The notes below the pieces were generated by a model. That model saw only the letters and a list, made by a program, of their open reading frames with translations, ran no database searches and had not been told where the DNA came from. Shown here one piece after another: positions 22,218-35,313 of a stretch of DNA of 64,000 bases (the stretch's first letter is position 1; every line of letters begins with the position of its first letter). The stretch lies in assembly GCF_022201045.2 (NCBI RefSeq), contig NC_068563.1, positions 2,108,001 to 2,172,000 on the forward strand, read 5' to 3'. Origin of the DNA: Citrus sinensis (lineage: Eukaryota > Streptophyta > Magnoliopsida > Sapindales > Rutaceae). The position numbers and the translations under genes were made by a program.

Positions 22218-24389
22218 ATGGGAGAATTGAGTTTTGGTGTTCTCTTGAAGCTTCTTAAAGAAATGGAAGGCAAGGAAAATGAATCTGATGATTGTAGAAA
22301 GCCTGTTTTATTACAAGTTAGAAGCATAATTCCTGTTTTGGTAGAGGGTGATAACCTTTGGCCTAATCAAGGATTTTTCTTGAAAGTTTCTGATTCTTCA
22401 CGTGCGGCATATGTGTCATTGCCTGAAGAACAAGGCGACATGGTTTTATGCAACAGATTACAGCTAGGACAATTCATTTATGTTGAGAAATTAGAGGCGG
22501 CATATCCCGTTCCAATGCTTAAAGGCATGAAGCCTGTTCCTGGAAGGCACCCTTGTACAGGGGACCCTAAGGATCTTTTTTCCATAGAGAATTTGGAAAG
22601 ATTTTGTGGGGTTTCTGAATTGAAGATGATCCTAGAAGAGTGTGATGATGATAAGAAGAAGCATACGGTAGGCTTCCGCACTTCAAATGTTTCAAAAGCT
22701 CGCATGGAAGAGCACGTAGGGATGGCAAGGAAGGCCTTGAGTTGCACCAGAAAAGTTGATCCTGAGAGGAAGACTTCTCGGAGAAATGGAATGTGTGATG
22801 TTGATCAAGATTGGATTATCGATTCTGAAACTAACTTGTCATCGGGATCTGCAACTAGGAGAAGAAGCTGGAATGGTCCAAGAATTGCAGAAGTTTCAGA
22901 CTCAGTTATTATAAAGCATGAGATCAAACCCATTAGCCGTAGTGTTAGTACCAGTGTTTGTGTAAGTGCTTCAATCTTTGCATTATTATTCAATTATGAA
23001 TTCAAATTAGCACCAAGATTTGAAGCGATGGCATAAGATTGTTGACCTTCTATGCAGTGAATAGTAATCAAGCATCTGACAGGAACTTTTAATTCACAAG
23101 TAGAATTTAAATGGAATTGTTATTATTTTATAGCTTAAGAATTTACTGTAATTACAGGTGGCCCCAGTGTGTCCCCCTAGATATGATAGCTCTGATGAGC
23201 ACTCCAGCTCTAAACAAAGAAGAAAAGACATTGGCATTCCCAGAAAATCAGTAAAGGGTCCCAACCAGAGGGCCTCAGTATGGAAGAAGAGTGATGTAGA
23301 GTCCACTGACAAAAGATGGGCAGAAGCTGACATATCCTGGGACTCCCTCCCCTCAAACTTAGTGAAGCTTGGCCGGGTATTACTAGAATACGTTGCTTCA
23401 TTAATTCTTTTTTTAATATTTGCATAAACACGTATCAAATGCTTGGCAGGAAGTGTTGAGGCAGAGAGATGTGGCTGTTCTTGCTGCTATTGACTGTTTA
23501 CAGGAGGCTTCAGCCACTGAGAGGTTGCTCAAGTGCCTAAGGTATGCATGTTGTAGGCTTCTGCGCTGGTTGATTTGATCAATCAATTTAAGATTTATGC
23601 ATAGTTTCACCAACCTGACCAACACATTTTTTTTGCATTTTCAGCATATACTCGGACCTTCATAAGCACCAATCAGTCGGTAAATTTTTCAATCTTCAAA
23701 AGGATTTGGCACAGACAAAACTAATTCTTCATTCATTAACAAAAATGAGTTCACTAAGATCGAATGATACTCAGTCAAATGACATTAGTTCCCTCAAAGA
23801 ATTGCTTAAACTCGGATTGGATAGAAAAAAGAATGCTACTTCTTGGATCAAAGCAGCTCTAGCATCCGATCTCACCCCACCTTCCCCCGAGAACAATACC
23901 AAGAGATCTTCTTTAGACGCAACAAGTGCCAGCAAAAAATCAAGTAGAGCAAGTTATAGCAGTAGCAGTAGAACAAAGGGTACATACATTATTAGAATGC
24001 AGAGTAGCAATGTTGGATTCCAGGTAGGATTGGCAGGTGAAAATGAAAATCAGGCTGATGGTTGGGTGAAGGGAACCGCTTTGTACACAGCTTCGGAACT
24101 GGCTAACTCCTTGAATGATGAATGTAGAGCATTTTTTTTAGCTTATGTTGAGAGTTACTTAGATGAGTTTGATTGTGAATTAATTTTCAAGCAGTCTGAT
24201 AGCCACGTAGCTGAAAAGATGAGCCAGATTAAGAAAGTGAGTGACTTGTTAGGTGTGATTGTCAGTAGGGAAGGTGACAAAGACAGTTTTGTATTGAAAG
24301 ATTCAGAATTGGAAGCTTATTGGAGAGTGAAGAACAAGATATATGGTATCTTGATAAAGCACGTTGAGAGAACTGCCATGGCTTTTTAG
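22218..24389 (+). CDS. DUF936 family protein (CORD-like)
   Basis: Four exons: 22218-22961, 23158-23376, 23450-23541 and 23645-24389. All introns are GT..AG and the joined frame is 1800 nt, 599 aa. Exon 1 gives the conserved N-terminus ([55 protein letters not shown]), typical of DUF936. The middle is basic and Ser-rich. Exon 3 encodes [20 protein letters not shown] and exon 4 a C-terminal helical region (SNVGFQVGL...[17 protein letters not shown], then LLGVIV). In Arabidopsis two members, CORD1 and CORD2, bind and loosen cortical microtubules during xylem wall patterning. Which subgroup this one belongs to is not determined, so a microtubule role is inference. An ORF that runs past exon 1 to 23036 is intron read-through. 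Confidence 0.93.
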
Positions 24390-26535
24390 CATATGGGTGC
24401 AGTTGCTCTAGTTTGAAGATCAATAGAAATGTTGGTACGTAGGTAAAGAGACACCTGTAGCAGAGATATAAAAGTTTTCCATTTTTAAATTATATCAAAA
24501 TAGAATCACAGTCATATTGTTTAAGTTGGATTCTCAACCTAATTACCTAACCAGGAGAAATGTGGCAATGAAGACGTTGAAATAGACCAGTAGTTTGGTA
24601 GATATTTTCCAGAAAGTGTACATTTCTACAATTCTACGTTCTACTACCTACGTTGCCACTGTGCCCAACTGTCCTCACCATAATATTTATTATTATTTAA
24701 TGCATTCAAAAAGCAAAAAGGGAAATATACAAAAACTTGTAATATTTAATGGATAATTTTGGCACTCCAACAATATTTTACTCTTCCAAGATTTATTTAA
24801 GGGTTAATATCATGGAGATCCATAATATTTTACATTTTGTTCTAAAAACGTAGGTTACCCCCATATATATTATCATATAGGTCCTTCACTAATAACTATC
24901 AACTACCACAACCGCTAAAGTATTTTAGTGTTGACTTAGATACTAAAAAATTGTACGGGCCAGCATTTGTAGCATTATTAAGTTTGAATTGAAATAAGAT
25001 TATAATAGAGTTATCCGATTTGTATTACTTGTTTATTAATCGTATCAAGTTGAGATTGAAGATTTCAATACACTTATCAATTTATGAACATTGATTTGTT
25101 ATATTAAATCATTCATGTTAGCTTGTTTGTTACCCAATATTACAGTGCTATATTTAATATAATTCAAAAGTATTTAATTATATTTTTTATCTCAATTAAT
25201 TACAATTGAGTAGTATAGTATTATAAATATTTTAGAAAATTTATTAAAAGTACATCAGAACCTCTTAAAATTAATACTCGATAAATTGGTAATCTCGATT
25301 AAATAATAGTTTTTGTCGGTCACGACTTAGGGCTAATGTGGTAAATTAATAATTCAGTTAATTTATTAGATAATAAGTTCTTTAAAAAAATATTGTCATT
25401 CTATATGACCTAGTCAATATATAAATTGATAATTGACTAATTTAAAATTAAATACATATGATATGTCTATAATTTTCTTTGTTGTACTGCGTAATACCTT
25501 ACATATTTCATCGATAATTATTACTTTCCTTACACCTTTCAAATGAGAGCCAATGTTGTATTTTATGTGTTATGTTAAGAGAAATAAGAGTGATATCGAC
25601 TTAATATATTATCTCTAAAAGTCTTTTTTAACGCGTTACTATGTAATCATGATCTACCTATACAATCCAACCAAAAGATTATCAAATAACTAAGACGCTC
25701 AATCAATATCAAATTCAAATCATACCATATAGCTTTATGAAATCGCTACATTATCTAATTATACCACCTCTATACTTTATAAAAATTTGTATTATGTACG
25801 TGATATTATCTTTATAAATTAATAATCAATGAACTTATCGATAAAATAATAATGATTAATTTATCAATGTACTAATATTCATTAAATTAATATATTTTAT
25901 ATGATCATAAAACTATTAGTTTATTGAGAATTTACTATATGTTAAATAGGTGACATGATTACGATACAATTAGCAATTGTGTTGAATTAATTTTTTGATA
26001 TTAATAAATCATAGTATGACATGAAATGTCTAGCCGCATTGTCGCCTTTACAAGATTGTTGATTAAAATCAAGTGGAGTCGGGGAAATTTGGTCATGTCA
26101 TTTCATAAGATCCTTATGCGAGAAAACATACAAATGTAGGGACCAAGATGTTAAAACTCTAAATCATTTAATAACACATGAATTAACAATTCAGTAATAA
26201 ATGCTGTAATAAAATATCATACAGTGACGGATTGACCATTAGATTAAGTTATCTCACTGCTGACAGGGGATTATGGACGTTGATTCTTCTCACGCCACGC
26301 ACGTTTCACGCCCCTTGATCGTTAATATTAACTGAGAAAATTAGAAAAGCAAACAGCTTCATCGGACTTTTTATTTTGTTCTAACAAAAACCCCACTTGA
26401 TTAGATTTAGGTTCTACTTCCCTCATTTTCCCCAACTGAAGCTGAAACTGAAACTTACCCACTTACATGTTCTAATCATTTGATCCAAAAATCCCAAATC
26501 CCCACCAAATCTTTGTCATTGTTTTTTTGACAAAA
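24390..26535. other. intergenic spacer upstream of the VSR gene
   Basis: Very AT-rich, 2.1 kb, without a credible gene. It contains many short AATTAA- and TTATTAA-type runs and should hold the promoter of the VSR gene near its end, but I see no bounded repeat or clear TATA box. Confidence 0.5.
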
Positions 26536-29500
26536 ATGGAGTCACACGGCTCAATAACTTTGAAGCTCTTTCTGGGGTTTCTGATTTTGTCCTTAAATGT
26601 TCATACTTCGGTGTCGAGATTTGTCGTCGAGAAAAACAGCTTGATGGTGACGTCACCGGAGAAGATTAAAGGGTCTCACGACAGTGCGATTGGCAACTTT
26701 GGGATTCCGCAATATGGGGGAAGCATGGCGGGAGCTGTGACGTATCCTAAGGAGAATCGAAAGGGCTGCAGAGAATTTGGTGACTTCGGGATTTCGTTTA
26801 AGGCCAAGCCTGGAGCTTTGCCCAATTTCGTTTTGGTCGATCGTGGAGGTGCGACCCACTTGAATTTTTTTTTTTTTGTTTAATTTGATTGTTAGTTTGA
26901 TTTGAGAGGCATCCTTTTCATCATTTGGATTAAACTGATTGTTTAGCTTGCTTTTTGGTTGATTGAGAAGATACCCTTTGGATATTTTAGTGTAGTTTGA
27001 TGATTTTTTGGTGTCGGTTGTTCTGGGAGGTACTTTGTTGATTATTTGGATTAAATTGATTTGTTTTATCTTGATTTTGGTACTTTTCTTAGGTTTGAGA
27101 AGGTACTTTCATTAATCATAGGTCAGTTTGGTTGCTTTTTGCTGGTTTAGGCATTTGGTGAGGTATTCGTATAATTAATTTTGGTTATTTGGGAGATTCA
27201 AGGTTTACTTTGGTGATAGCATTGTTATTGTTCAAGTAATATTTGACACATTTGATTGTTGTGTGAGGTTTGAGGTTTAGTTGGTTTGTTTTTGGTATAT
27301 TGATTTAGATCTTAAAGGGGAAAGTACCACGGTGGTACTATTTTATTACATATCTTGTGATGCTTTGAGGTCAAATTGGTTATTTTTGGTATTAATTTGA
27401 ACCCAACTGCTTGTTTGTCTTGTTAGTCTCGAAACTGTCTGTTCAATACTGCGAAATTAGCTGCTTGTTTGTCTTGTAATCAATTTTCATTTATGGTTTG
27501 CAATTAAAAGACAAAAAAAGGGAAATGAAGGATTGCTTGCATTAAAACTGACTTGTGGTATTAAGTTTTTCTATTATCTTGGGACATAGTTCCTTTACTA
27601 GATCACTATTTTATGTGTTGCTTTCCAGATTGCTTCTTTGCCTTGAAGGTCTGGAATGCCCAAAAGGCTGGTGCTTCTGCAGTGCTTGTTGCAGATGACA
27701 TTGAGGAAGCATTAATAACAATGGACACACCTGAAGAGGATATTTCGTCAGCAAAATACATTGAAAATATAACTATACCATCTGCACTTATTGATAAAAG
27801 TTTTGGTGAAACATTAAAGAAAGCACTCAGTGGTGGGGAAATGGTCAATGTGAATCTTGATTGGAGAGAAGCTGTTCCACACCCTGATGATCGCGTGGAG
27901 TATGAGTTATGGACCAACAGCAATGACGAATGTGGGGTTAAATGTGACATGTTGATGGCATTTGTGAAGGAATTTAGGGGTCCAGCACAGATACTTGAGA
28001 AAGGTGGCTACACTCAGTTCACCCCCCATTATATAACTTGGTACTGTCCTATGACGTTCACCTTAAGCAGGCAGTGCAAGTCTCAGTGCATCAACCATGG
28101 AAGATACTGCGCTCCTGATCCGGAGCAAGACTTTAGCTCAGGCTATGAAGGAAAAGATGTTGTACTCGAAAACTTAAGGCAGCTGTGTGTGTTTAAAGTT
28201 GCAAAGGAATCCAAAAAGCCTTGGGTTTGGTGGGACTATGTAACAGATTTTCAGATCAGATGTCCCATGAAAGATAAAAAATACAACAAGGAATGTGCTG
28301 CTGCTGTCATCAAATCGCTTGGTAAATAAGTTTCCATTTTGTCTTATGATTCTTAGTTCAGCGGCCATTGAGAGGATGCTTTTCATTTATGATGAATGAT
28401 CATTAGATGTTCATATGATGTCTGTACAGGGCTTGATGCTAAAAAGATTGAGAAGTGCATGGGAGACCCCGATGCGGATGCTGACAATCCTGTTCTCAAA
28501 GAAGAGCAAGATGCCCAAGTAATTGTCTCTCGTGGTGCACTTAAGTTTAATAAATTTTATCACATTTTGATAGTTTATGACATACTTTCATTTGACACTT
28601 TTCATAGGTTGGGAAAGGATCAAGGGGAGATGTTACTATATTGCCAACCCTTGTTGTCAACAATCATCAATATCGAGGTCTGTAAGTGATTTTATGTTTC
28701 TTAGATAAAGATTTGGATGTCTTTTCCTTCCTAAAATACGTGCTTGCAGGAAAGTTGGAGAAAGGTGCTGTCTTGAAGGCCATATGTTCTGGTTTTGAGG
28801 AAACAACTGAGCCTGCTGTTTGTTTGAGTGGTGGTAAGTTTTTCCTTTTAGTTTGGTACTATTTAACAGAAATATTAACTAGTTGGGTTGAGGAGAGGTG
28901 TTTGGTAAACCAGTAGAAGTATAAAAAGCTGCTAAACTCAGGTATGATATCTTGAATCTTAGAATGAAAAGGTTAGATCATGTTGAGGACTCTCTTTGGT
29001 GGGAGTTGGAACTTCTTTGGGTAGGGTTTGACTCTTGGAAACATATTTATTTCAATGAGTTCTTCAATGGGTATCTCTTGTGTGGCAGATGTAGAGACAA
29101 ATGAGTGCTTGGATAATAACGGGGGTTGCTGGCAAGATAAAACAGCCAACGTCACAGCCTGCAAGGTATGAACTAAAATATATTGGTTTATGAGGTTCTA
29201 GTAATGTTTCATTCTACTTAGATTTATTCTTTCCATTTGGCTGGGGGCTCAAGTTGTTTATGTTCTTTACAGGATACATTCCGTGGGAGGGTATGTGAAT
29301 GCCCCCTAGTTGATGGCGTGCAGTTCAAAGGAGATGGCTATAGCCATTGTGAAGGTGAGATTTATTGAGTTGCAGCTACATTCGTACATAATCTATTGAC
29401 AAGATAGATGTTAATCAGATGGTGTTTAGCCTGAGAATGATTCTTTTACTTACATTTTCTGAAATTATGATTTTTGGCTTAGTAAATTTAGGGAATTGGT

Positions 29501-31661
29501 GTTAAATGACATATGCCCGTTATGTAATTTTTTCTGTTTATTTACATTTTGCCATGTTTAGAATTTTAGTTGATAGCTATTACGAAATAAATAAATGAAT
29601 CTTAGAAAGAAAACTTATTTTGTCATCCCTATTGAAAATGGACTTGGGAAGATGTTCATTCCTTGTTCGGGAGAGAGAGAGAAAAGGAGGAGGGGGGGGG
29701 GGGGAAGGGGTTTAAACTCCATGAATTGTTCCACAATCATTTACTGTGGATAATCATTTAGGACAAGTACTGGAGCCATAAGGGGATTCTCTTGGGCAGT
29801 GTGTGATAGGGACAGGGCTGGAACTTGTTGAATCTAATCCTGATCCCTGACATTGATCAGGACAGGGCTAGGATGAAGCAAGGGTTTTTTCAGTTAAAAT
29901 AATGAAAATCCTGAAGCAAATAGGTTATCTTGCATAACAGTAAGAATGATAAGTTTTAGCATTTAAGTTGCTTTATTCTGGCCGGTGGTTGTGAACCATT
30001 GGCATGTATGTAGCGTTTAGCTATTTTTCTTGAGAATTAATGCCTATGGTCATTTGTATTTGCACACCGAAAAGCAGCTCTGGTGCATTATCTTCAATTG
30101 AGTTTCTGGAATTGTAATTTTGGACACTTTATGGTTGTGTATTATGCTTAAAAATTTCCCTTTTTCTTTCAGTGAGTGGACCTGGGAAATGCAAGATCAA
30201 TAATGGAGGTTGTTGGCATGAATCCAAGGATGGGCACACCTACTCTGCCTGTTTGGTTAGTGACCTCTCTTACAAATTATTTTGTTCTCCTAAACCTCCC
30301 ATGCACATATGCACACTCTCCACAAGAAGTTGGGTTAATCCTCTGTGTGCTTTGAACAGGATTCTGAGAATGGAAAATGCCAATGCCCTCCAGGGTTTAA
30401 AGGCGATGGTGTCAAAAGCTGTGTAGGTGAGAAATACTCACATTATTATCATATTTTATGACAACTTTGACAATATACAGACAATGGAACTTCAGTGTCC
30501 CTTTACAATTTATTTGATTAAGTAGCAACATGAAGGTCTGCCATGAAAGATTCTTAGGTCTAGCTATTTGCATGCGAGTCGGAGGGGGTGATTCTCTGTC
30601 ATTATGACATTGAAACTAACATGTAGTCCCGAAATGTTAGGAGCCTTAACATTTGGAAATTCTGGGCCATATTTTCAAAATGACTATGTACAAGCCTACA
30701 TAGTCAACTTTGAGGCAAAACAGAAATTTCTGCTTTTAGGATCTTAGATTTATCATCATCTTGAAATATTTATTGGGAATTGATTTAATGTGAATAGTTT
30801 TTCATATCAGTTAGGCGTGTTGAAAAAATAACTACTGCTGAATTGATATTTAAACTCATTCGTTCACGCACGCGTGTGTGTGTGAATACAGATATTGATG
30901 AATGCAAAGAGAGGAAAGCCTGTCAATGCTCTGAGTGTAGCTGCAAAAACACCTGGGGAAGCTATGAATGCACTTGTAGTGGAGATCTTTTGTATATCAG
31001 GGACCATGATACCTGCATAAGTGAGTTCAGAAACCCGTGCTCTGTTGTCATTCAAATTATGTATGCTTTTGAAAATGCCTTCTCTGGTTCTTGTGTTGAG
31101 CTCAGCCACTTGTTAAATGGCAGGTAAGACTGCTACAGAAGTTAGATCTGCATGGGCTGCTGTTTGGGTCATCTTGATCGGCTTGGCCATGGCTGGTGGC
31201 GGTGCATATCTTGTTTATAAATATAGATTAAGGGTAAGAATCACTACTTGCTTGTTTTTCTTTTCCCTAGAGCAACATTTTTCTATTTTGCCCACCTCGG
31301 TTTTCAAAGCCATCGAAATCTTGGCTCTGCTGTTATATTTTATCCCTATCTTGGACTTGGGGACGTATGTGTTTTGGTTTTAAGCTGTGGTTAAGAATAC
31401 CCAACTGCCCAAAATCGGAAGCCAACTATGTTGTATATCATGTGGTTCCTCTAATGAAAATTATATCAGCTATGTTGATTATCATAAGAAAATTATGATG
31501 TCTACTTCATTACTCTAATCAGGTTGCTGATTTTCCTTTCTTCTGCTGTGTCGCTTTTGCAGTCTTACATGGATTCTGAGATCAGAGCCATTATGGCACA
31601 ATATATGCCTCTGGACAGTCAATCTGAAGTTCCAAATCACGTCAACGATGAACGTGCATGA
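26536..31661 (+). CDS. VSR: vacuolar sorting receptor (VSR/BP-80 family)
   Basis: Twelve exons: 26536-26848, 27629-28321, 28430-28518, 28608-28677, 28750-28833, 29089-29165, 29273-29354, 30173-30255, 30360-30426, 30892-31020, 31124-31233, 31563-31661. The joined frame is 1896 nt, 631 aa, the usual VSR length. A signal peptide (residues 1-27) precedes a PA domain (about 50-165; [13 protein letters not shown], then [18 protein letters not shown]), the VSR central region ([23 protein letters not shown]), and three Cys-rich EGF-like repeats including a calcium-binding one ([13 protein letters not shown]). One membrane segment (about 571-592) is followed by a short cytosolic tail with the YMPL sorting signal (613-616) and acidic end. 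VSRs bind NPIR-type signals and carry soluble cargo from the Golgi/TGN to the vacuole. The start at 26536 is chosen because it opens the signal peptide; an upstream in-frame TTG is not needed. Confidence 0.96.
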
Positions 31662-31778
31662 TCAAGGAAAATCATCAATCTTTGTAACGATTTCGATTGA
31701 TACAGACTGGAGCCCTTCTTTTTTCCAGTCTAAGATTTCAAGCATGGATCTTACGTCCCTGTAATATATACGTTGGAC

Positions 31779-31784
31779 AATAAA
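31779..31784 (+). terminator. putative polyadenylation signal of the VSR gene
   Basis: AATAAA about 120 bases after the VSR stop codon, after a TG-rich stretch, in the usual position for a plant near-upstream element. Confidence 0.5.
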
Positions 31785-32894
31785 AGCTTTGATTAGAAAT
31801 TGTCCTGTTGTTTATTAGGATTGTAACATGCTGAAGAGTTGAAATAGGAATTATTGCATTTGGGGCAAGCAATGAGAGGGATTAGGCTGTAACGTTATAA
31901 GAGTTTTTCGTTCCCATCCCTTCTCATATCACCCGTAATTTTTATAACCTATATATTCATTTATTCCTGTTTGGACCGGCTGAACATTTTGTCTCGACTG
32001 TACTTAGTTTTTAAGTTGAAGATATTTCACATTTTTATCCCAGAGTTATTTGAGCTGGAATGTTATAATTAGCTAATTAATTATTATTGATATTTTTTCA
32101 TGGATTTTAAGGGTATGTTAATGACCATTCAATCTGCTATCTATGTGTTATTATTAGTATTATTTCAGGGAAAAAAAATGCTGTATTCCCTATTTCAGTT
32201 GTATTGGATTTCATATGAATAGCGTTTATTCGAAATTGAAGCTTGCGGGTACAAACACAGCTGCCAAACAACAGAAACTTCCAAGTAATTGCTGAGACTG
32301 GGTAGCTATTGTGCTGACAGTTAAACGCACAGAAGTTCCGACTTCCTGGTGCTCGCTTGATAGATGTTCACTTCTAGTTAAAAGGTTCTTATTTATTACT
32401 CATCAAATGAGAATCCTTTTCCAAATGATTTTGGTTTTCATGTTTTCGTGGGTTTTCGAGATGGATCGGGATCTTTTTCTGATCTGATATTTATCTAAGT
32501 AAATGTTATTAATATGAATAGTGGTTAATAAATGAAAGAAAAAGTAGTTAAATTTTATTCATTCATTAATATTAAAACACAAGTGGCACAATATTTATAA
32601 AAGATCAGGAGTGATCAGATTAGAAAAGGATCTCAATCCCTTCGGGATACTCTCAACGACTTATGTTATTATGATAATAGAATCTTAATGATCCGATCGA
32701 TAGCTTAAAGCTTGCAAGAAGAATAACGAAATCGAAAGAAGTAAACATAAGTATACAATAAAAGACAATTTGTTCGATTAGTAATAAATAGTGATTGCAA
32801 CTTAATTACATCTTTCTTTTGCAATTAGTTGTAGCAGTCAGCACCAATCATACATTTTCTCTAGTAAAATGCTAAACGGTTAAAAGAAGGAAAG
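31785..32894. other. intergenic spacer
   Basis: AT-rich DNA between the 3' ends of the convergent VSR and bHLH genes. No gene or bounded repeat recognised apart from the hairpin that follows. Confidence 0.5.
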
Positions 32895-33139
32895 AAGGAC
32901 GACAAAAACGTAACATGAGCTACCGCTTCATGCGTCCTTCGCTTTCTTCCTTGTGGCTGGCAAGAATTATTAAAATAATATTTAAAAAAGAATGCAAAAA
33001 ATAAAATTAAATTAAAAAGGCAGCCATTATCCACAAGCACCAGCACTCACATCAACATTGAAACATGCTAAGTGGCCATAAGGAAGAGAGAGAATGACGC
33101 ATGAAACGGTAGCACAAACTGTCATTTCTGTCGTCCTTT
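32895..33139. ncRNA. long imperfect hairpin, candidate small-RNA precursor
   Basis: 32895-32957 is an inverted, imperfect repeat of 33073-33139. The distal 42 bp (from GCTACCGCTTCATGCGTC to CTTCCTTGTGG) pair with about 37 matches, and several of the differences would be G:U pairs in RNA. The outer GGACGACA/TGTCGTCC block pairs perfectly. The loop is about 115 nt and AT-rich. A fold-back with about 60-bp arms and a one-sided loop is typical of plant MIR genes, but no known mature miRNA was recognised in either arm, and either strand could be transcribed. Alternatives are a small MITE with long inverted repeats, although no target duplication is visible, or an inverted gene fragment. Confidence 0.5.
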
Positions 33140-33752
33140 TCATTATTCATTAATGGGCAGAAATTTTCATCTTAATCCAAAGGATTTCAGATACTTGATT
33201 GATACTAAGAATTTATCGGTTTCATAACTTTAAGCAATTTCTTGATCTCAGACAAATATTATATTGATAAAACTGTTTATGGCTCTACCATTGGTGATTT
33301 AAGACTTGGTTTTAGAGCAATGATATATGGCTGAACATTGGTGAAACGGCACCAGTTTATTGCGTTTTGTATTTGTTGAGTCAAGCACCAAAACGACACA
33401 AAAGTGAGAGTGTAAACTGGCCATTTTCGGGGTTGACGTTGGGTTTACGTGGGGATATATCATTTTTCTTTTGTTATTATATTAATTTCCAAAGTATAGT
33501 TTCAGTTTTTTATCAAAACCAAAGCAAGGCTAATTAGTTAATTACTTATCCGAATTGTCCCTTTCAAATTTTTGGGAACTAAAAAAATTTTTTAGATGCT
33601 ATGTATGTATCGAATGAACACGTAAGACGAGAAATGAACATGTAACAGTATATTTTTCATAAAATGCTCTTCTTAAATTTTTTTGAAAAGAGGAGTTTCA
33701 TAAATTACTTGTACAAAATAATTAAACCCAATGCCGTTTTCTTAATGATCTT

Positions 33753-35196
33753 CTAAGATAATTTTGATGCAGCAGCAAGCTTCAAATGATCAAGTCCAAT
33801 GTTCATTCCATTATAAGCAATGGGAGCATACATCCATAAATCATCAGAGCTCAGGAGCTGCAAAATAACAAAATCAACAGAATTAGATCACTAATTAATA
33901 CATTTTCTTTAAATTTCAAAAAAAATAAAAAATTTGTTGAAAGGATTGGTAATTGATTCTCTCTTTAATTACCTTAATTTGGAGCTGTAGGAACTTCACA
34001 TATTGGACTGCTTCTTCAAGCATTGTGCTAATATCAACTTTTGTTCCATTTGGTACCAGGTTCTGTAAAATCCTCAGCCTCTCGTTGATCCTCTCTCTTC
34101 TTTTCTGCAACATAGATGTGAATCAGGAAACATAAGTTCATCAGCATTCTATTCAATAAGCTGCAAAAATGCGAATTCGGATTATTTTTTTCGTCATAGA
34201 TAATTACCCTTGCATAGAGGCTTTGAGGATCAGTTGCTGAGCCCCTGCTGGCTCTAGTTTTGCCACTGAGATTGAGAGCTACCTTCCCTTTTGATGAATC
34301 CTCTCCTCCAATTTGATCCTGAGATGCATTCGACTCATCTTCCGAGCAGCAGCTGCTTGATAGCTGCGGCCTATTAGCACCAATAATACTCTTATTGTTT
34401 TCATTTTCATTATTATTGGCATCATTATCCTCCTCAGTATTGCTGATTGCTGAGACAGCACGCTTTTGATTCTTCTTTGACTTCAGATTCCTCTTGTTGT
34501 TCTTTTGAACCTGCATATTGTTGAAACAAAATCAGAACAAGCCATACAAAGTAACCAAGCAAAAATATAAGAATGGATCTTGAATAATGGACTTACGTCA
34601 GTTGCATTTCTTGATCTTTTCTTAGAACATTCTGATGGGTTGTTGAGTTTCTCTTCAACCGCCGGTTCTGTAGCTTGCATCTCAGATTCATTTTTCGTGT
34701 CCAAAGCCTTAATAGGAAAGCCAAGTTCGGGTTTGTTTCCATCACTAATGTTATTATTCTCTTGATTATTCAAACACTCATCCTCACCTTGATTATCAAT
34801 AAGGTATGAGCTAGTGTTACAATTTGCATCCCCCATGCAAAAATCCATGGAAATGGAGCTATTGATATTGTTATCATTAATGTTGTTATTGCCCAAGATT
34901 TGATGTGAGTCACTCAAATAAATGCTTTCTTGGCTTGATGAATAGGGGTAAAAAATGCTACTGCCACCACCTCCACTATAAGCACCTATATCTAAAGAAT
35001 AGTATGAACCATAATCATTAGCACCATGGCTAGGCCAAAATGTTGGTGATGATGAATTTCCAAAGCTTGAGCTGCCCTCAAGCTCGGCGGAGACTGGGCA
35101 GTTTCCAAGCAATTGAGCCATGAAATCAGCTTCTTGATCGGTGGTGCACATTCCACTTAAAGAGCTCCACTCTCCCTCTGCAATTGCTCCCTCCAT
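33753..35196 (-). CDS. RSL: bHLH transcription factor, class II RSL (root hair growth regulator)
   Basis: Four exons on the minus strand: 35196-34597, 34510-34208, 34104-33973 and 33857-33753 (600+303+132+105 nt, 379 aa). All introns are GT..AG and in phase. The bHLH spans residues about 289-348: [13 protein letters not shown], then [40 protein letters not shown]. The C-terminus ends [15 protein letters not shown], a signature of the RSL class II proteins (Arabidopsis RSL2, RSL3, RSL4; bHLH subfamily VIIIc). The N-terminal 250 residues are acidic and Asn/Ser-rich, like an activation region. In Arabidopsis RSL4 sets root hair length and responds to auxin; the same role here is inferred. Runs past the splice sites, as at 33916-34113 and 34034-34516, are intron read-through. 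Confidence 0.96.
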
Positions 35197-35304
35197 TAAT
35201 TTCTAGTTTGTATTTTTTTTTTCTTTTTTAAACGTTCAAGGAAGCTAATAAGAAGCTCAATTGTAATTCAATTAATGCTTGAATGGGAAACAAGATTAAG
35301 GGAC

Positions 35305-35313
35305 ATATTTATA
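35305..35313 (-). promoter_or_regulatory. TATA box of the RSL bHLH gene
   Basis: TATAAATAT on the minus strand, about 110 bases upstream of the ATG at 35196 and consistent with a short 5' UTR. Confidence 0.6.

Noticed and set aside
22962-23036. ORF of 272 aa at 22218-23036 as a complete gene
   Set aside because: The part after 22961 is intron read-through. A GTAAGT donor and in-phase downstream exons give a 599-aa DUF936 protein.
26527-26535. Upstream TTG start for the VSR protein (extra M-T-K)
   Set aside because: The ATG at 26536 is directly followed by the signal peptide; a non-ATG start is not needed.
28973-29164. Minus-strand ORFs opposite VSR exons
   Set aside because: Antisense shadow of VSR exons with no independent support.
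29680-29715. G-rich run in a VSR intron as a G-quadruplex or assembly artefact
   Set aside because: A short purine run in an intron without further support; a sequencing slip cannot be excluded.
33916-34113. 65-aa bHLH ORF as a separate short gene
   Set aside because: It is exon 3 of the RSL gene plus intron read-through.
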